Part shown: piece by piece, positions 36,416 through 44,790 of the stretch
Numbering within the stretch: the stretch's first letter is position 1
Layout of the letters: every line of letters begins with the position of its first letter
Assembly (NCBI RefSeq): GCF_016743775.1
Contig: NZ_JAEQMY010000020.1
Coordinates: 1 to 64,000 of the forward strand
Reading direction: 5' to 3'
DNA from: Microvirga aerilata
GTDB lineage: Bacteria; Pseudomonadota; Alphaproteobacteria; Rhizobiales; Beijerinckiaceae
Length of the DNA stretch: 64,000 nt
Translations under genes and position numbers: made by a program
The notes under the pieces: generated by a model
The model's database searches: none
Told to the model about the DNA's origin: nothing
The model's input: only the letters and a program-made list of their open reading frames with translations

Positions 36416-37177
36416 ATGAGCACATCCAGTACAAAAGAGACACCATCGGACGCCGGCACCCGAACCGCAGCCCGCGCGAGCCGTGTCTGGACTCCGCCGT
36501 CGGCCTCGCTGGCGAGCCGGCGGTCACCCCTCAAGGGAACGACCACGTCGTCCGTCAGGGGCTCCCTCGTCATCCCGACGACCAACCGGGAGATGGTCTA
36601 CGACAGCACACTCGAGCGCGACCTCATCTGCATCGCTGCGACCCACCGTGACGCAAGGGCCCTGCGCGAGCAGCCCAAGGCAATCACGTACATCGATGTA
36701 GATGGCCGTGAACGGAACCACACTTTCGACCTCGTCGTGGACCTGAAGGACATGACCCGCCTGAACATCGCGGTGAAACCAGCCGCGAAGGTGGCATCCA
36801 GTGGCATCGAGGAGACCCTCGAGCTGATCCGGGCGACGTCCACCAAGGGGCGGCGAGAGACCTTCGTGCTTCGCACCGGGTATCACATCACCCGCGCCCG
36901 CGCGGCGGATGCCCGCCTGATCCTCAAGTCCCGCCGCATGCGCGACGACGCGTGCATCGCCGAGGTCGGCGCCGTCGCGTCCCGCCTTCGCGGCACGGTG
37001 AGGATCGCCGACCTGATGGCCGCCACCCGCAACGACGGCCACGGCTTCATGGCTGTCGTCTGCCTGATCGATGACGGCGTGCTCGATCACGCCGGGCCCG
37101 GCCGCATCTCGGCCGACAGCGCCGTCCGGCCGGCCCGCAAGCCCACCGAGTCCCACAGAGGAAAGGACACACCATGA
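36416..37177 (+). CDS. tnsA: TnsA-like transposon endonuclease
   Basis: The 253-residue protein has a TnsA N-terminal domain of the PD-(D/E)XK nuclease fold: MVYDSTLERDLICIAATH with Glu67, EQPKAITYIDVDG, NHTFDLVVDL with Asp105 and IAVKPA with Lys121, aligning with the Glu, Asp and Lys active-site residues of Tn7 TnsA. The position before the lysine that is usually Glu or Gln is Ala119. TnsA makes the 5'-strand cuts so that transposition is cut-and-paste. The first ~55 residues are low-complexity. Its stop overlaps the tnsB start by ATGA. I use the ATG at 36416, with GGAG upstream; in-frame sequence before it is a continuation through the previous gene's tail. Confidence 0.8.
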   Translation: MSTSSTKETPSDAGTRTAARASRVWTPPSASLASRRSPLKGTTTSSVRGSLVIPTTNREMVYDSTLERDLICIAATHRDARALREQPKAITYIDVDGRERNHTFDLVVDLKDMTRLNIAVKPAAKVASSGIEETLELIRATSTKGRRETFVLRTGYHITRARAADARLILKSRRMRDDACIAEVGAVASRLRGTVRIADLMAATRNDGHGFMAVVCLIDDGVLDHAGPGRISADSAVRPARKPTESHRGKDTP

Positions 37178-39366
37178 CGCTCCCCACCGCCCCGCAATCA
37201 CCCAAGATGCCGAGGACCGTTCCGACCCCTTTCGTCCCCCGCTACCGCTTGGAGCCGCACGCCCGGTACATCATCGACGGCACCTTGGAGTTCGTCGCGC
37301 ACTCCAGCGACGACCATGGACACGTCCTGCGCCGCGTCGACAATCCCAACCTGTGCGAGTCGTTCACGCATGCAGTGTTTGCGGAGTTGCTCGACGAGGG
37401 TCGGATGAACATCGTCCGGGACTACCATCGTGCGTCCGCGGCCGCCGTCCGGCTTGAAGGCCCCGAGCGGCTTATCACGGAGCTCGCGCCCAAGCGCCGC
37501 GAGAGGCTGCTCGCGCGCAAGGACGTCTGCGATGCCTTCCTGCGGGCCGAGGCGGCGGGCGAGACCAGCCGCGCGGACGTCCCCATGAAGGCGTTCATCA
37601 AACGCTACGCGATGGGGATCCTTGAGAAGGCCGTCGAGCAGGGACGCTGCGGCAGCGACGACATCATCGTGAAGCGCCCACCGAGCCCGACCGCGCTGCG
37701 CAAGTGGCTGCGCAAGTACGAGGCCTGCGGCTTCGATGCGATGTCCCTGCGCGACGGCTACGGCCGCAGCGGCAACCGCATGCCGCGCCTGGAGAGCGAG
37801 GAACGCGCGCTGATGCGCGAGATCGCCGAGCGCTACGCGAGTCGCCTCCAGCCGACGAAGGCAACGCTCTACATCGACTTGGTCGATGCGGTTCGGAAGG
37901 AGAACCTGAAGCGCCGCGCGACGGGCGAGCGGCTCCTCAAGAAACCGAGCCGGGCGGCCTTCGAGCGCGTGATCTCGGGCCTCGACCCGTTCATGGTCTG
38001 CGCCGGCCGCGAGGGAGAGGCGGCGGCGCGCAAGAAGTTCTTCATCGTCCGCGGCGGCCTCGACATGTCCCGGCCGCTCGAGCGGGTGGAGATGGATGCC
38101 TGGACAATTTCCCTCCAGGTCATTCTCGAGGATGCAGGCGTTTGGTCCAAGCTCTCCCCCGAGATCAGGGCCGAGGTCGGGCGTCGGCGGCTGTTGCTTT
38201 CGGTCGCCATCGATTGCTACACGCGCTGCATCCTGGCCGCCCGCATCATCGACAGCAACACGTCCACCGCTGCCGTGTCCACGATCGCAATGGCCGTGAT
38301 GGACAAGTCGCGCTTCGCCGAGGCCGCCGGGTGCGTGACCCCGTGGGACCAGTGCGGGACTGGAGAGACCTACGCGACGGACAACGACAAGGCCTACACG
38401 GCCTACGAGACCCGGGCATCCGTGACCGACATGGGCAGCGAGATGCTGTTCCCGCCGGCAGGAACCCCGCAGAACCGGGCCAGGATCGAGCGCTTCTTCC
38501 GCACCATCCACAAGCAGCTCGTGGCCCTGTTCCACGGCCGCAGCTTCGAGAACGTGGTCGCGAAGGGCGACTACGAATCCGAAGCCAACGCCGTCATCGA
38601 CGCGGACGAACTCGGACGGGCGATCGTGCGCTGGATCGTCGACGTCTACCACAACACGCCGCACGAAGGCCTCGGGGGCGAGACCCCGCGCAACTGCTGG
38701 ATCCGCACCACCCGCCTCCACCCGGTGCTGCCCCCACCGGACCCGGACGTCTGCCGCCACATCTTCGGCATTACGGTCGAGCGCCGGATCACCAACTCGG
38801 GCGTGCGGGTGCTGGGCCTCAACTACCAGTCCGAGGAGATCCAGCGCCTGCGCCGGGTCGCGCAGCAGAAGCCTGTTCTCGTGCGCATCGACGAGGGCGA
38901 CCTCGGCTACGTGTCGGTGCGGGCCGAGGACGGCTGGCTGACCGTTCCCTGCGTGAAGGCGGGCTTCAACGGCGTTCCTCTCGAGCGCTGGGTCGCAACC
39001 GAGCGAGCGCTGCGCCGTGAGCATGCCGACATGGCGCGGCTCTCTGAGGAAGTCGTCCTTCAGGCGCTGGCCGACATTAAGGCCTTCTCCGCCTCGGCCA
39101 CGCAACGTGCCGGCATCGCGTCCCCGATCATCACCTCCACCGATGTCGATCGCCTCGAGCGGGATCGGTTCCGCACCTTCTCGTTCGACCGCGGCCCGGA
39201 GGACGGCCCCGCCGTGTTCGACCCCGTCGACGTCGCCATGGAGGACGATGCGGATACGCCTTGCCGCACCGACGCCGCGCAGATGCCTGGGCCCGACGGC
39301 AGGGGTTCTGGGGCGCCGGAAGGTGACGACGGAACCAAGGAAGACGACTACGGCATGGAGGATTGA
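37174..39366 (+). CDS. tnsB: TnsB-like DDE transposase (Mu/TnsB family)
   Basis: The 730-residue protein has an N-terminal DNA-binding region (about 1-290, with helix-turn-helix-like PSPTALRKWLRKYEACG near 170-187), an integrase core with Asp308 (VEMDAW), Asp403 (ATDNDKAY) and Glu439 (NRARIERFF), giving the DD35E spacing, and a Mu-transposase-type C-terminal beta barrel (about 530-640) followed by an acidic tail that probably contacts TnsC. It joins the 3' ends of the element to target DNA. It overlaps tnsA by four bases and abuts tnsC. Confidence 0.92.
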   Translation: MTLPTAPQSPKMPRTVPTPFVPRYRLEPHARYIIDGTLEFVAHSSDDHGHVLRRVDNPNLCESFTHAVFAELLDEGRMNIVRDYHRASAAAVRLEGPERLITELAPKRRERLLARKDVCDAFLRAEAAGETSRADVPMKAFIKRYAMGILEKAVEQGRCGSDDIIVKRPPSPTALRKWLRKYEACGFDAMSLRDGYGRSGNRMPRLESEERALMREIAERYASRLQPTKATLYIDLVDAVRKENLKRRATGERLLKKPSRAAFERVISGLDPFMVCAGREGEAAARKKFFIVRGGLDMSRPLERVEMDAWTISLQVILEDAGVWSKLSPEIRAEVGRRRLLLSVAIDCYTRCILAARIIDSNTSTAAVSTIAMAVMDKSRFAEAAGCVTPWDQCGTGETYATDNDKAYTAYETRASVTDMGSEMLFPPAGTPQNRARIERFFRTIHKQLVALFHGRSFENVVAKGDYESEANAVIDADELGRAIVRWIVDVYHNTPHEGLGGETPRNCWIRTTRLHPVLPPPDPDVCRHIFGITVERRITNSGVRVLGLNYQSEEIQRLRRVAQQKPVLVRIDEGDLGYVSVRAEDGWLTVPCVKAGFNGVPLERWVATERALRREHADMARLSEEVVLQALADIKAFSASATQRAGIASPIITSTDVDRLERDRFRTFSFDRGPEDGPAVFDPVDVAMEDDADTPCRTDAAQMPGPDGRGSGAPEGDDGTKEDDYGMED

Positions 39367-39368
39367 GG

Positions 39369-40502
39369 ATGGATACGAGCGTGAATGAACCCGGCGGCAT
39401 CGAGGATGCCGTCAGCCGGATGCGCCGCCTCCAGTCGGAGCGACGCGCCCGCAGCAGCGGGGTGATGGCAGGCGTATTGTTGGCCTACATCACCACCCAG
39501 CGTGATAAGGTGCTCGAGCCCGAACTGGACGGTCTCATCGACAGCTTCCTGCTAGCGCAAGAGGCGGCAGAGGACGGCTCGTCCCGCCAGGTGGGGCGGC
39601 TGCGCGAGGGACGTGCCCTGACCGTCACAGGGCAGTCCGGGGCGGGCAAGACCCGGACACTCGAGCGCCACTTCCTCAAACGGGAGGAGTTCGCAGGGTA
39701 CGGCGATCCGAACGCCGACTGCATCCTGGTCTCCGTTTCGACGCCGTCGCCGTGCACGCTGCGGCTCCTCGGGATGGAAGTGCTCGCGGCCCTCGGGTAC
39801 GAGACCACCCGCAGGCTCGAGGAGAACGTCGTCTGGGACATGGTGCAGCACCAGATGGCCCTGCGCGGCGTGCGTTTCCTGCACATCGACGAGCTCCAGC
39901 ACGTCCTCCAGACCAGGAATCCGGTCGAGATCGGCAAGGTCCAGGACACCCTGAAGCGCCTGATGCAGAACAAGTCCTGGCCCGTGTGGCTGATCCTGTC
40001 CGGCCTGCCGGAGATCGGGCGGTTCTTCGCGGACGATGAGCAGGTCTGGCGCCGCACCCGTCACGTCGTTTTCAACGACCTGACTCTCGAGCGCGACGCC
40101 GCGCTCGTCCGCCGCCTGATCTCCTCCTACGGGCAGGAGAAGGCCAGCCTGTCCGTGAACGACGTGGTCAGCGACGCGTTCGTCGCCCGGCTCCTCCATG
40201 CGGCGCTCGGCCGGTTCGGGATCGTGATCGAGTTCATCCAGGACGCGATCCGGAAGGCGCTCCTGGAGGAGTCCGCTTCTCTCGGGGTCGACCACTTCGC
40301 GGACGCCTACTCGGCCAGGACCGGGTGCCTGCCCGAGGCGAACGTGTTCACGGCCTCGGGCGACTGGTGGCTGATCCGGCCGCGCGAGGGCCTCGTCCGC
40401 GACCTGCCCGAGGATGAGGAGGATGAGGACGAGAAGCCGAAGAGGCGCCGCGGCGGCAAGCAAGGCCGCAACACCCAACCCCGTGACAGGAGAAACCCGT
40501 GA
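39369..40502 (+). CDS. tnsC: TnsC/TniB-like AAA+ target-selection ATPase
   Basis: The 377-residue AAA+ protein has Walker A GQSGAGKT (88-95), Walker B FLHIDELQH (Asp174, Glu175) and sensor region LILSGLPEIGRFF near 205-217. It is the TnsC/TniB type that forms filaments on DNA and passes the target signal from TniQ to the transposase. The C-terminal ~25 residues are acidic then very basic. The ATG at 39369 follows two bases after the tnsB stop; a TTG at 39363 is an alternative. Its stop overlaps the GTG of tniQ. Confidence 0.92.
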   Translation: MDTSVNEPGGIEDAVSRMRRLQSERRARSSGVMAGVLLAYITTQRDKVLEPELDGLIDSFLLAQEAAEDGSSRQVGRLREGRALTVTGQSGAGKTRTLERHFLKREEFAGYGDPNADCILVSVSTPSPCTLRLLGMEVLAALGYETTRRLEENVVWDMVQHQMALRGVRFLHIDELQHVLQTRNPVEIGKVQDTLKRLMQNKSWPVWLILSGLPEIGRFFADDEQVWRRTRHVVFNDLTLERDAALVRRLISSYGQEKASLSVNDVVSDAFVARLLHAALGRFGIVIEFIQDAIRKALLEESASLGVDHFADAYSARTGCLPEANVFTASGDWWLIRPREGLVRDLPEDEEDEDEKPKRRRGGKQGRNTQPRDRRNP

Positions 40503-42349
40503 CCCCGCTGCATCCCTCCCTGACCGTTCGCCTGCGCCTCGACGAGACCCCGCAGAGCCAGTGCTCGCGCAACGCCCTGCTGCTCGGCCGCTCGGCCCGT
40601 GAATTCTGCCGAGACATGGGGCTTTCCTTCCAAGGCATCGTGGACGGGGACATGCCCGCCTTGGAAGCCCTGGCCCTACGCACGCGCGCTGATCTCGGGC
40701 TACTCGCGGCAGGTGCCGTGGTGAAGGTTGGCGAGTGCCGCTTCTCCGTCTCGGGGCAGGCGCTCGTCCGCGACACCCTGAGCCGCAAGTCGCTGCGGGT
40801 ATGCCCGCATTGCATCCAAACGGATCTCGAGCAAGGGACCGAGCCCTTGGCCGTCCGACCGTATGGCCGGACGGCATGGCTCATCGAGCCGATCCGCACC
40901 TGTCCGGAGCATGGCGTGGGCCTCGTCGCCGTCGCCGGAGACGACCACCCCCAGCGCGTCCACGACTTCGCCGCCTTGATCCAGCCTGCCATCCCCGGGA
41001 TTCGGCAGATCGCAGACGGGGCGTCCCGGCGGAGCGTTACCGCCTTCGAGCGGCACCTGCTGGCCCGGTGCGAGGGATCCGACACCGACGACGTGCCGTT
41101 CCTGCGCGCGTTGCCGTTCTACGCCGCGGCGAAGGCCTGCGAGGTGATCGGCGCCATTGCGACGCACGGCATCCGCTTCCGGACCGATCGTCTCTCCGAC
41201 GGCGAGTGGCACGAGGCCGGGGCGGCGGGATTCGAGATCGCTTCGGGCGGGGAGGATGCCATCCGTGCCTTCCTGTCGGGCCTCCAGGACCGCGTCAGGT
41301 CGGCCAAGGGCGACTGGGGGCCGCGACTGGTGTTCGGCCGCCTGTACGAGTGGCTTGCGCACGAATCGGACGATGCGGCGTACGAGCCGCTGCGCGACCT
41401 CATCCGGCGGCACGTGGTCGAGACGATGCCGCTCGGCCCCGGCGATGACGTCTTCGGTCGGGAGGTGACGGTGCGCTGCCTGCACTCCGTCGGATCGGCC
41501 GCTCGCGAGACGGGTGCCCATCCCAAGCGCCTGCGAAAGCTCCTGCACGCGGCAGGGTACGTGTCGTCCGAGGCCATGTCCCTGTCGGACTCGTGGGTCA
41601 CATTCGACGCGGAATCGGCACGCGACTTCCTGGAGTGGGTATCGGAGGCAATGACGCTCACTGAGGCGGGCGAGTACCTCAACGCCCCTCGCCCGCACGA
41701 GCGCCTCCTGTTCGAGGCCGGGTTCATCGTACCGTTCGTCCGTGGCGGGACGGACATCCTCAAGGACCACGCCTTCGCCCAGCAGGATCTCCATGCCTTC
41801 CTAAAGAGGCTGCTGGCGGACGCGCCCGATGCAGGTCCCGATGACGGTGCGCTCGTGCCCATCCCGTCCGCGGCCAAGCGAGCGTCCTGCTCCGCGATGG
41901 AGATCGTGCGGCTGATCCTTGATCGAAAGCTGGCACGGGTCAGGCGCCGGGCTGACGTCGCGGGGTACCTATCGGTGCTGGTCGATCCCGAGGAGGTGAA
42001 GCCCCTCGTGCAGGGTCAGGCCGACGGGAGCCTCTCGCTGCGCGAGGTCGAGCAGCGGCTCGTCACCACGACACGGGTGGTGAAGGCCCTGATCAAACAT
42101 GGCCACCTGCCCTCGCGCGTCGAGATCAACCCTGTGAACCGTTGTTCCCGGCAGGTCGTGAGGCAGGACGACCTGGAGGCCTTCATGGACCGCTACGTCA
42201 CGCTGCACGTCGCCGCGAAGGAACGAGGGATCCATTTCAGGAAGCTGAGGTCGGCGCTGGACGAGGCGGGTGCCCGGTCCGCCTTCGATCCCGCGTTGGT
42301 GCACGCTAGCTTCTATGACAGGAAGTACATCACGGGATTGAGCAACTAG
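40499..42349 (+). CDS. tniQ: TniQ/TnsD-like target-site selector
   Basis: The 616-residue protein starts with a TniQ domain and a zinc-binding motif Cys102-x2-Cys105 ... Cys135-x2-His138 (VCPHCIQTD; RTCPEHG). The remaining ~450 residues contain several helix-turn-helix-like segments (for example ARETGAHPKRLRKLLHAAGY and MTLTEAGEYLNAPR, and near the end LREVEQRLVTTTRVVKALI), as expected for a TnsD-type protein that recognises a specific attachment site. It starts GTG at 40499, overlapping tnsC. It ends shortly before a strong terminator. The attachment site it recognises is unknown. Confidence 0.88.
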   Translation: MTPLHPSLTVRLRLDETPQSQCSRNALLLGRSAREFCRDMGLSFQGIVDGDMPALEALALRTRADLGLLAAGAVVKVGECRFSVSGQALVRDTLSRKSLRVCPHCIQTDLEQGTEPLAVRPYGRTAWLIEPIRTCPEHGVGLVAVAGDDHPQRVHDFAALIQPAIPGIRQIADGASRRSVTAFERHLLARCEGSDTDDVPFLRALPFYAAAKACEVIGAIATHGIRFRTDRLSDGEWHEAGAAGFEIASGGEDAIRAFLSGLQDRVRSAKGDWGPRLVFGRLYEWLAHESDDAAYEPLRDLIRRHVVETMPLGPGDDVFGREVTVRCLHSVGSAARETGAHPKRLRKLLHAAGYVSSEAMSLSDSWVTFDAESARDFLEWVSEAMTLTEAGEYLNAPRPHERLLFEAGFIVPFVRGGTDILKDHAFAQQDLHAFLKRLLADAPDAGPDDGALVPIPSAAKRASCSAMEIVRLILDRKLARVRRRADVAGYLSVLVDPEEVKPLVQGQADGSLSLREVEQRLVTTTRVVKALIKHGHLPSRVEINPVNRCSRQVVRQDDLEAFMDRYVTLHVAAKERGIHFRKLRSALDEAGARSAFDPALVHASFYDRKYITGLSN

Positions 42350-42405
42350 ACACTCTCCCAAAGGATCCGAACACCTTTCCCTAGTTCAGCATTCCTCATG
42401 AAGCA

Positions 42406-42429
42406 GCCCCGGCACCACCGGGGCTTTTT
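42406..42429 (+). terminator. Rho-independent terminator of the tns operon
   Basis: GCCCCGG-CACCA-CCGGGGC, a perfect 7-bp stem with a 5-base loop, is followed by TTTTT, 57 bp after the tniQ stop. It isolates the transposition genes from the downstream cassette. Confidence 0.9.
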
Positions 42430-42449
42430 CATGCCCGTTGTCAAAGTCT

Positions 42450-42630
42450 GCCTCACGGTGAGGCGAATTGATGCGTACGAGGGTGAGGCGATCTGATGGC
42501 TTACAACGCCACTCACGTGAGGCATTCCTGAATCAGAAACCCTTATTTTCTGGGCGTTCTGGAGTGCACGTGAGGCATCCTTTGGGGGCCTCTACAGCAA
42601 CCTTGTAGGTTGCGGCGTGACTCACAACGA
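42450..42630. repeat. cluster of GTGAGGC palindromes and direct repeats
   Basis: Repeated GTGAGGC motifs lie within 180 bp: the palindrome GCCTCACGGTGAGGC (42450-42464), GTGAGGCGA at 42483, CTCACGTGAGGCATTCC (42512-42528), CACGTGAGGCATCC (42567-42580) and GTGACTCAC near 42616. A 6-bp hairpin GCAACC-TTGTA-GGTTGC (about 42597-42613) lies in the same block. They sit between the tns terminator and the AT-rich cassette, so they may be TnsB-binding sites of an element end or operators for the cassette. Confidence 0.6.
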
Positions 42631-42691
42631 ATGCTCAAGAAGCATCTGCTATCTTTTATATCTTTTCGCACTTATCTATCAGGTACTCTAA

Positions 42692-43354
42692 ATGAGTCTC
42701 ATTGATTTGACTGGCTCTGAACCTACAGCTGCTACTCATAAGCCTTACGGCAAGAGTGCGGAGAGAAGAGTGGACGCTTATTTTTCAGCAGATGTAGAAA
42801 CTGATGGGCCAATTCCAGGCCCGTATTCCATTCTTTCATTTGCAATCGTTTATGCTGGGTCTTTCGACGGCGTAAGATTTATACGTCCGCGAACTTACGA
42901 TAGAGTATTCTACAAAGAATTGCGTCCGATATCAGAGAAGTACCAACCAGAAGCACTCAAGATCAATGGACTTAATAGAGATAGATTAAAACATGAGGGC
43001 TCTTCCCCGCAAACTGCCATGCAGGAAGCAGCGGAATGGATTAGGTCCAATGCTAGAGGAGCAAATCCAGTATTAGTAGCTTATCCACTAAGTTTCGATT
43101 GGACTTGGCTATACTGGTATTTCGTAAATTTTACTAGCGATGGATCCCCATTTGATTACTCCCGTTGCTACGATATCAAGACTGCATTGGCTGTCAAAGC
43201 TAGGATCCCTATCTCTGAAGCTGGTCGTTCAAGACTTCCTCCAAATTTAGCTTCAACCTATAGTCACACCCACCACGCGCTAGATGACGCTGTCGAACAA
43301 GCGGAAATCTTCGCTAACGTGTTCGAGTGGGGGGGAGTAAATGGTGGAGATTGA
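42692..43354 (+). CDS. DEDDh 3'-5' exonuclease (DnaQ/RNase T-like)
   Basis: The 220-residue protein has the four acidic residues and histidine of DEDDh exonucleases: Asp34 and Glu36 (FSADVETDG), Asp136 (PLSFDWTW) and His194...Asp199 (HHALDDAVEQA). Such enzymes degrade DNA or RNA from 3' ends. The coding sequence is clearly AT-richer than its neighbours, indicating recent transfer. It overlaps the nucleotidyltransferase gene by 14 bp, so the two are co-translated. Promoter and operators probably lie in the palindrome cluster upstream. Confidence 0.88.
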   Translation: MSLIDLTGSEPTAATHKPYGKSAERRVDAYFSADVETDGPIPGPYSILSFAIVYAGSFDGVRFIRPRTYDRVFYKELRPISEKYQPEALKINGLNRDRLKHEGSSPQTAMQEAAEWIRSNARGANPVLVAYPLSFDWTWLYWYFVNFTSDGSPFDYSRCYDIKTALAVKARIPISEAGRSRLPPNLASTYSHTHHALDDAVEQAEIFANVFEWGGVNGGD

Positions 43355-44327
43355 TAAGCGTCGCGCTTTGACAGCAGAGCGCATGAATGCCATGCGCGAA
43401 TTGCTCTCGGATGCAGAAAACTTATTAGAAGGGAAGGCCTGTGTCTACGCAACCGGCTCTTACGGACGTTGTGAGGCAAGCGAACACAGCGATTTAGATC
43501 TCTTTATCGTCGGCAAGTCTGACAAAGACACAAAGAAAAGCTTACTTCGACGCCTGGATGAGATCTGCATCAAAGCAGATCTTATAAGAGCAACAGAGCG
43601 CCTCAAGATCCGCGAGTTTGATGGGGATGGGCGGTACTTAGTTCATCATTCGTTAGATGACCTAACAAGGAGTATGGGCAGACCTGAAGATGATGCCACG
43701 AATACTTTTACCGCCCGACTCCTACTTTTACTAGAGAGTCATCCTCTTTTAGAAAAACATGTATATAACGAAATTATCAAAGACGTGATTAATGCTTATT
43801 GGCGAGATTACGCCGATCATCAAGATGAATTCATGCCAGCTTATTTAACGAATGATATTTTAAGATTGTGGCGAACGCTGTGCGTTAATTACGAAGCAAG
43901 CATATTCCGTGAGCCAGAAGAGAAGAAGATAAGCGGAAAAATAAAAAACTACAAACTGAAATACAGCAGAATGCTTACATGCTTTTCTGCTATACTTTAT
44001 TTGCTAGCTCATTTCAATAAGATGAATACAGTCTCCAAAGAATTAGCCATGGATATGGCAAAGCTAAGCCCTATACAAAGAATACAGGAACTCTCTAAGG
44101 ATAAAAACTTTGAAGATGCGCACCCTCATCTTTTGAAAGTCATATCAAATTATGACAGTTTCCTCTTGCGAACAGGCCTTGCAGAAAGTGAACTGCAGAA
44201 GAGGTTCTCGCAAAGGAACACTTTAGAAGACTACATGGATAAAGCTAATGAATTTGGGGAAAGTATCTTCAACGCACTTAATATGATTGGTAAACAGTCT
44301 CGTTTCCATAGAATGATTGTTGTATAA
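43341..44327 (+). CDS. nucleotidyltransferase-fold protein (DUF294/GlnD-like)
   Basis: The 328-residue protein has the pol-beta-type nucleotidyltransferase motif Gly39-Ser40 ... Asp51-x-Asp53 (ATGSYGRCEASEHSDLDLF), then a helical region of about 200 residues without recognised motifs. GS-x10-D-x-D enzymes transfer nucleotides to RNA, proteins or small molecules; some are antitoxins (MNT) or toxins (AbiEii, MenT) and some serve in anti-phage defence. The acceptor here is unknown. The sequence is as AT-rich as the exonuclease gene, with ATG 14 bp before that gene's stop. Confidence 0.82.
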   Translation: MVEIDKRRALTAERMNAMRELLSDAENLLEGKACVYATGSYGRCEASEHSDLDLFIVGKSDKDTKKSLLRRLDEICIKADLIRATERLKIREFDGDGRYLVHHSLDDLTRSMGRPEDDATNTFTARLLLLLESHPLLEKHVYNEIIKDVINAYWRDYADHQDEFMPAYLTNDILRLWRTLCVNYEASIFREPEEKKISGKIKNYKLKYSRMLTCFSAILYLLAHFNKMNTVSKELAMDMAKLSPIQRIQELSKDKNFEDAHPHLLKVISNYDSFLLRTGLAESELQKRFSQRNTLEDYMDKANEFGESIFNALNMIGKQSRFHRMIVV

Positions 44328-44358
44328 AGAAGCTTGTTCGCCAAGAGCAGCAGCAACC

Positions 44359-44790
44359 ATGCAGACTGAAGTAACCACCCTGCAGCAAGAACCACCCTTC
44401 CCCTCCCAACAGATCGACGTGTATTTCCAGCACCTGAACGACGACTGGCGCGGCGAGACGCTGGGGTGGGTCCGGGCGCTCATCCGGCAGGCTGTTCCCG
44501 ATATGGTCGAGGCGGTGAAGGGGCGCGGGGTTCCGGTGTGGGAGAAGGCCGGGATCATCTCTAAGGTTGAGACCGACAAGAACGGCGTGAAGCCAACCTT
44601 CGCCAAGGGCGCTTCGCTTGACGGCCCGTCCCGCCTCTTCGATGCCGGCTTTGAGCGCAGCACCCGCCGCCCCATCGATCTGCATGAGGGCGCGGCGCTC
44701 GAGCCGAAGGCTTTTATGGCACTCATCCCCGCCGCCGCTTCCCTGGATGCATCTCAGGCCGCACAGCGTCCGGCGCGCGCGCAATCCTGA
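44359..44790 (+). CDS. DUF1801 domain protein
   Basis: A 143-residue protein resembling the DUF1801 (YdhG/YjbR-like) fold: IDVYFQHLNDDWRGETLGWV, RALIRQAVPDMVEAVKGRG and LTFAKGASL-like text near 90. Members are small cytoplasmic proteins of unsettled function. It marks the return to GC-rich sequence after the AT-rich cassette. It overlaps the ATG of the next gene by one base (TGATG). The first ~14 residues are uncertain; ATG 44359 is the first plausible start. Confidence 0.75.
   Translation: MQTEVTTLQQEPPFPSQQIDVYFQHLNDDWRGETLGWVRALIRQAVPDMVEAVKGRGVPVWEKAGIISKVETDKNGVKPTFAKGASLDGPSRLFDAGFERSTRRPIDLHEGAALEPKAFMALIPAAASLDASQAAQRPARAQS

Larger units (their letters stand above)
32584..44327 (+). 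mobile_element. Tn7-like transposon island (bounds approximate)
   Basis: The block comprises a degenerate TnsA-like gene, a small DUF6634-like gene, an AAA+/M41 protease, a tnsA-tnsB-tnsC-tniQ operon, a terminator, a palindrome cluster and an AT-rich exonuclease/nucleotidyltransferase pair. All genes point the same way. Flanks differ in character: IS and regulator debris on the left, ordinary GC-rich genes from 44359 on the right. Terminal repeats and target duplication were not identified, so the limits given are those of the genes and not of the element. No cas genes are present, so this is not a CRISPR-associated transposon as far as the window shows. Confidence 0.6.

Noticed and set aside
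37198-39105. Long open frame on the minus strand across tnsB
   Set aside because: Antisense shadow typical of GC-rich coding sequence; tnsB has clear domain and catalytic motifs.
32584-44327. CRISPR-associated transposon
   Set aside because: No cas genes and no CRISPR array in the window; TniQ is TnsD-length with its own DNA-binding region.
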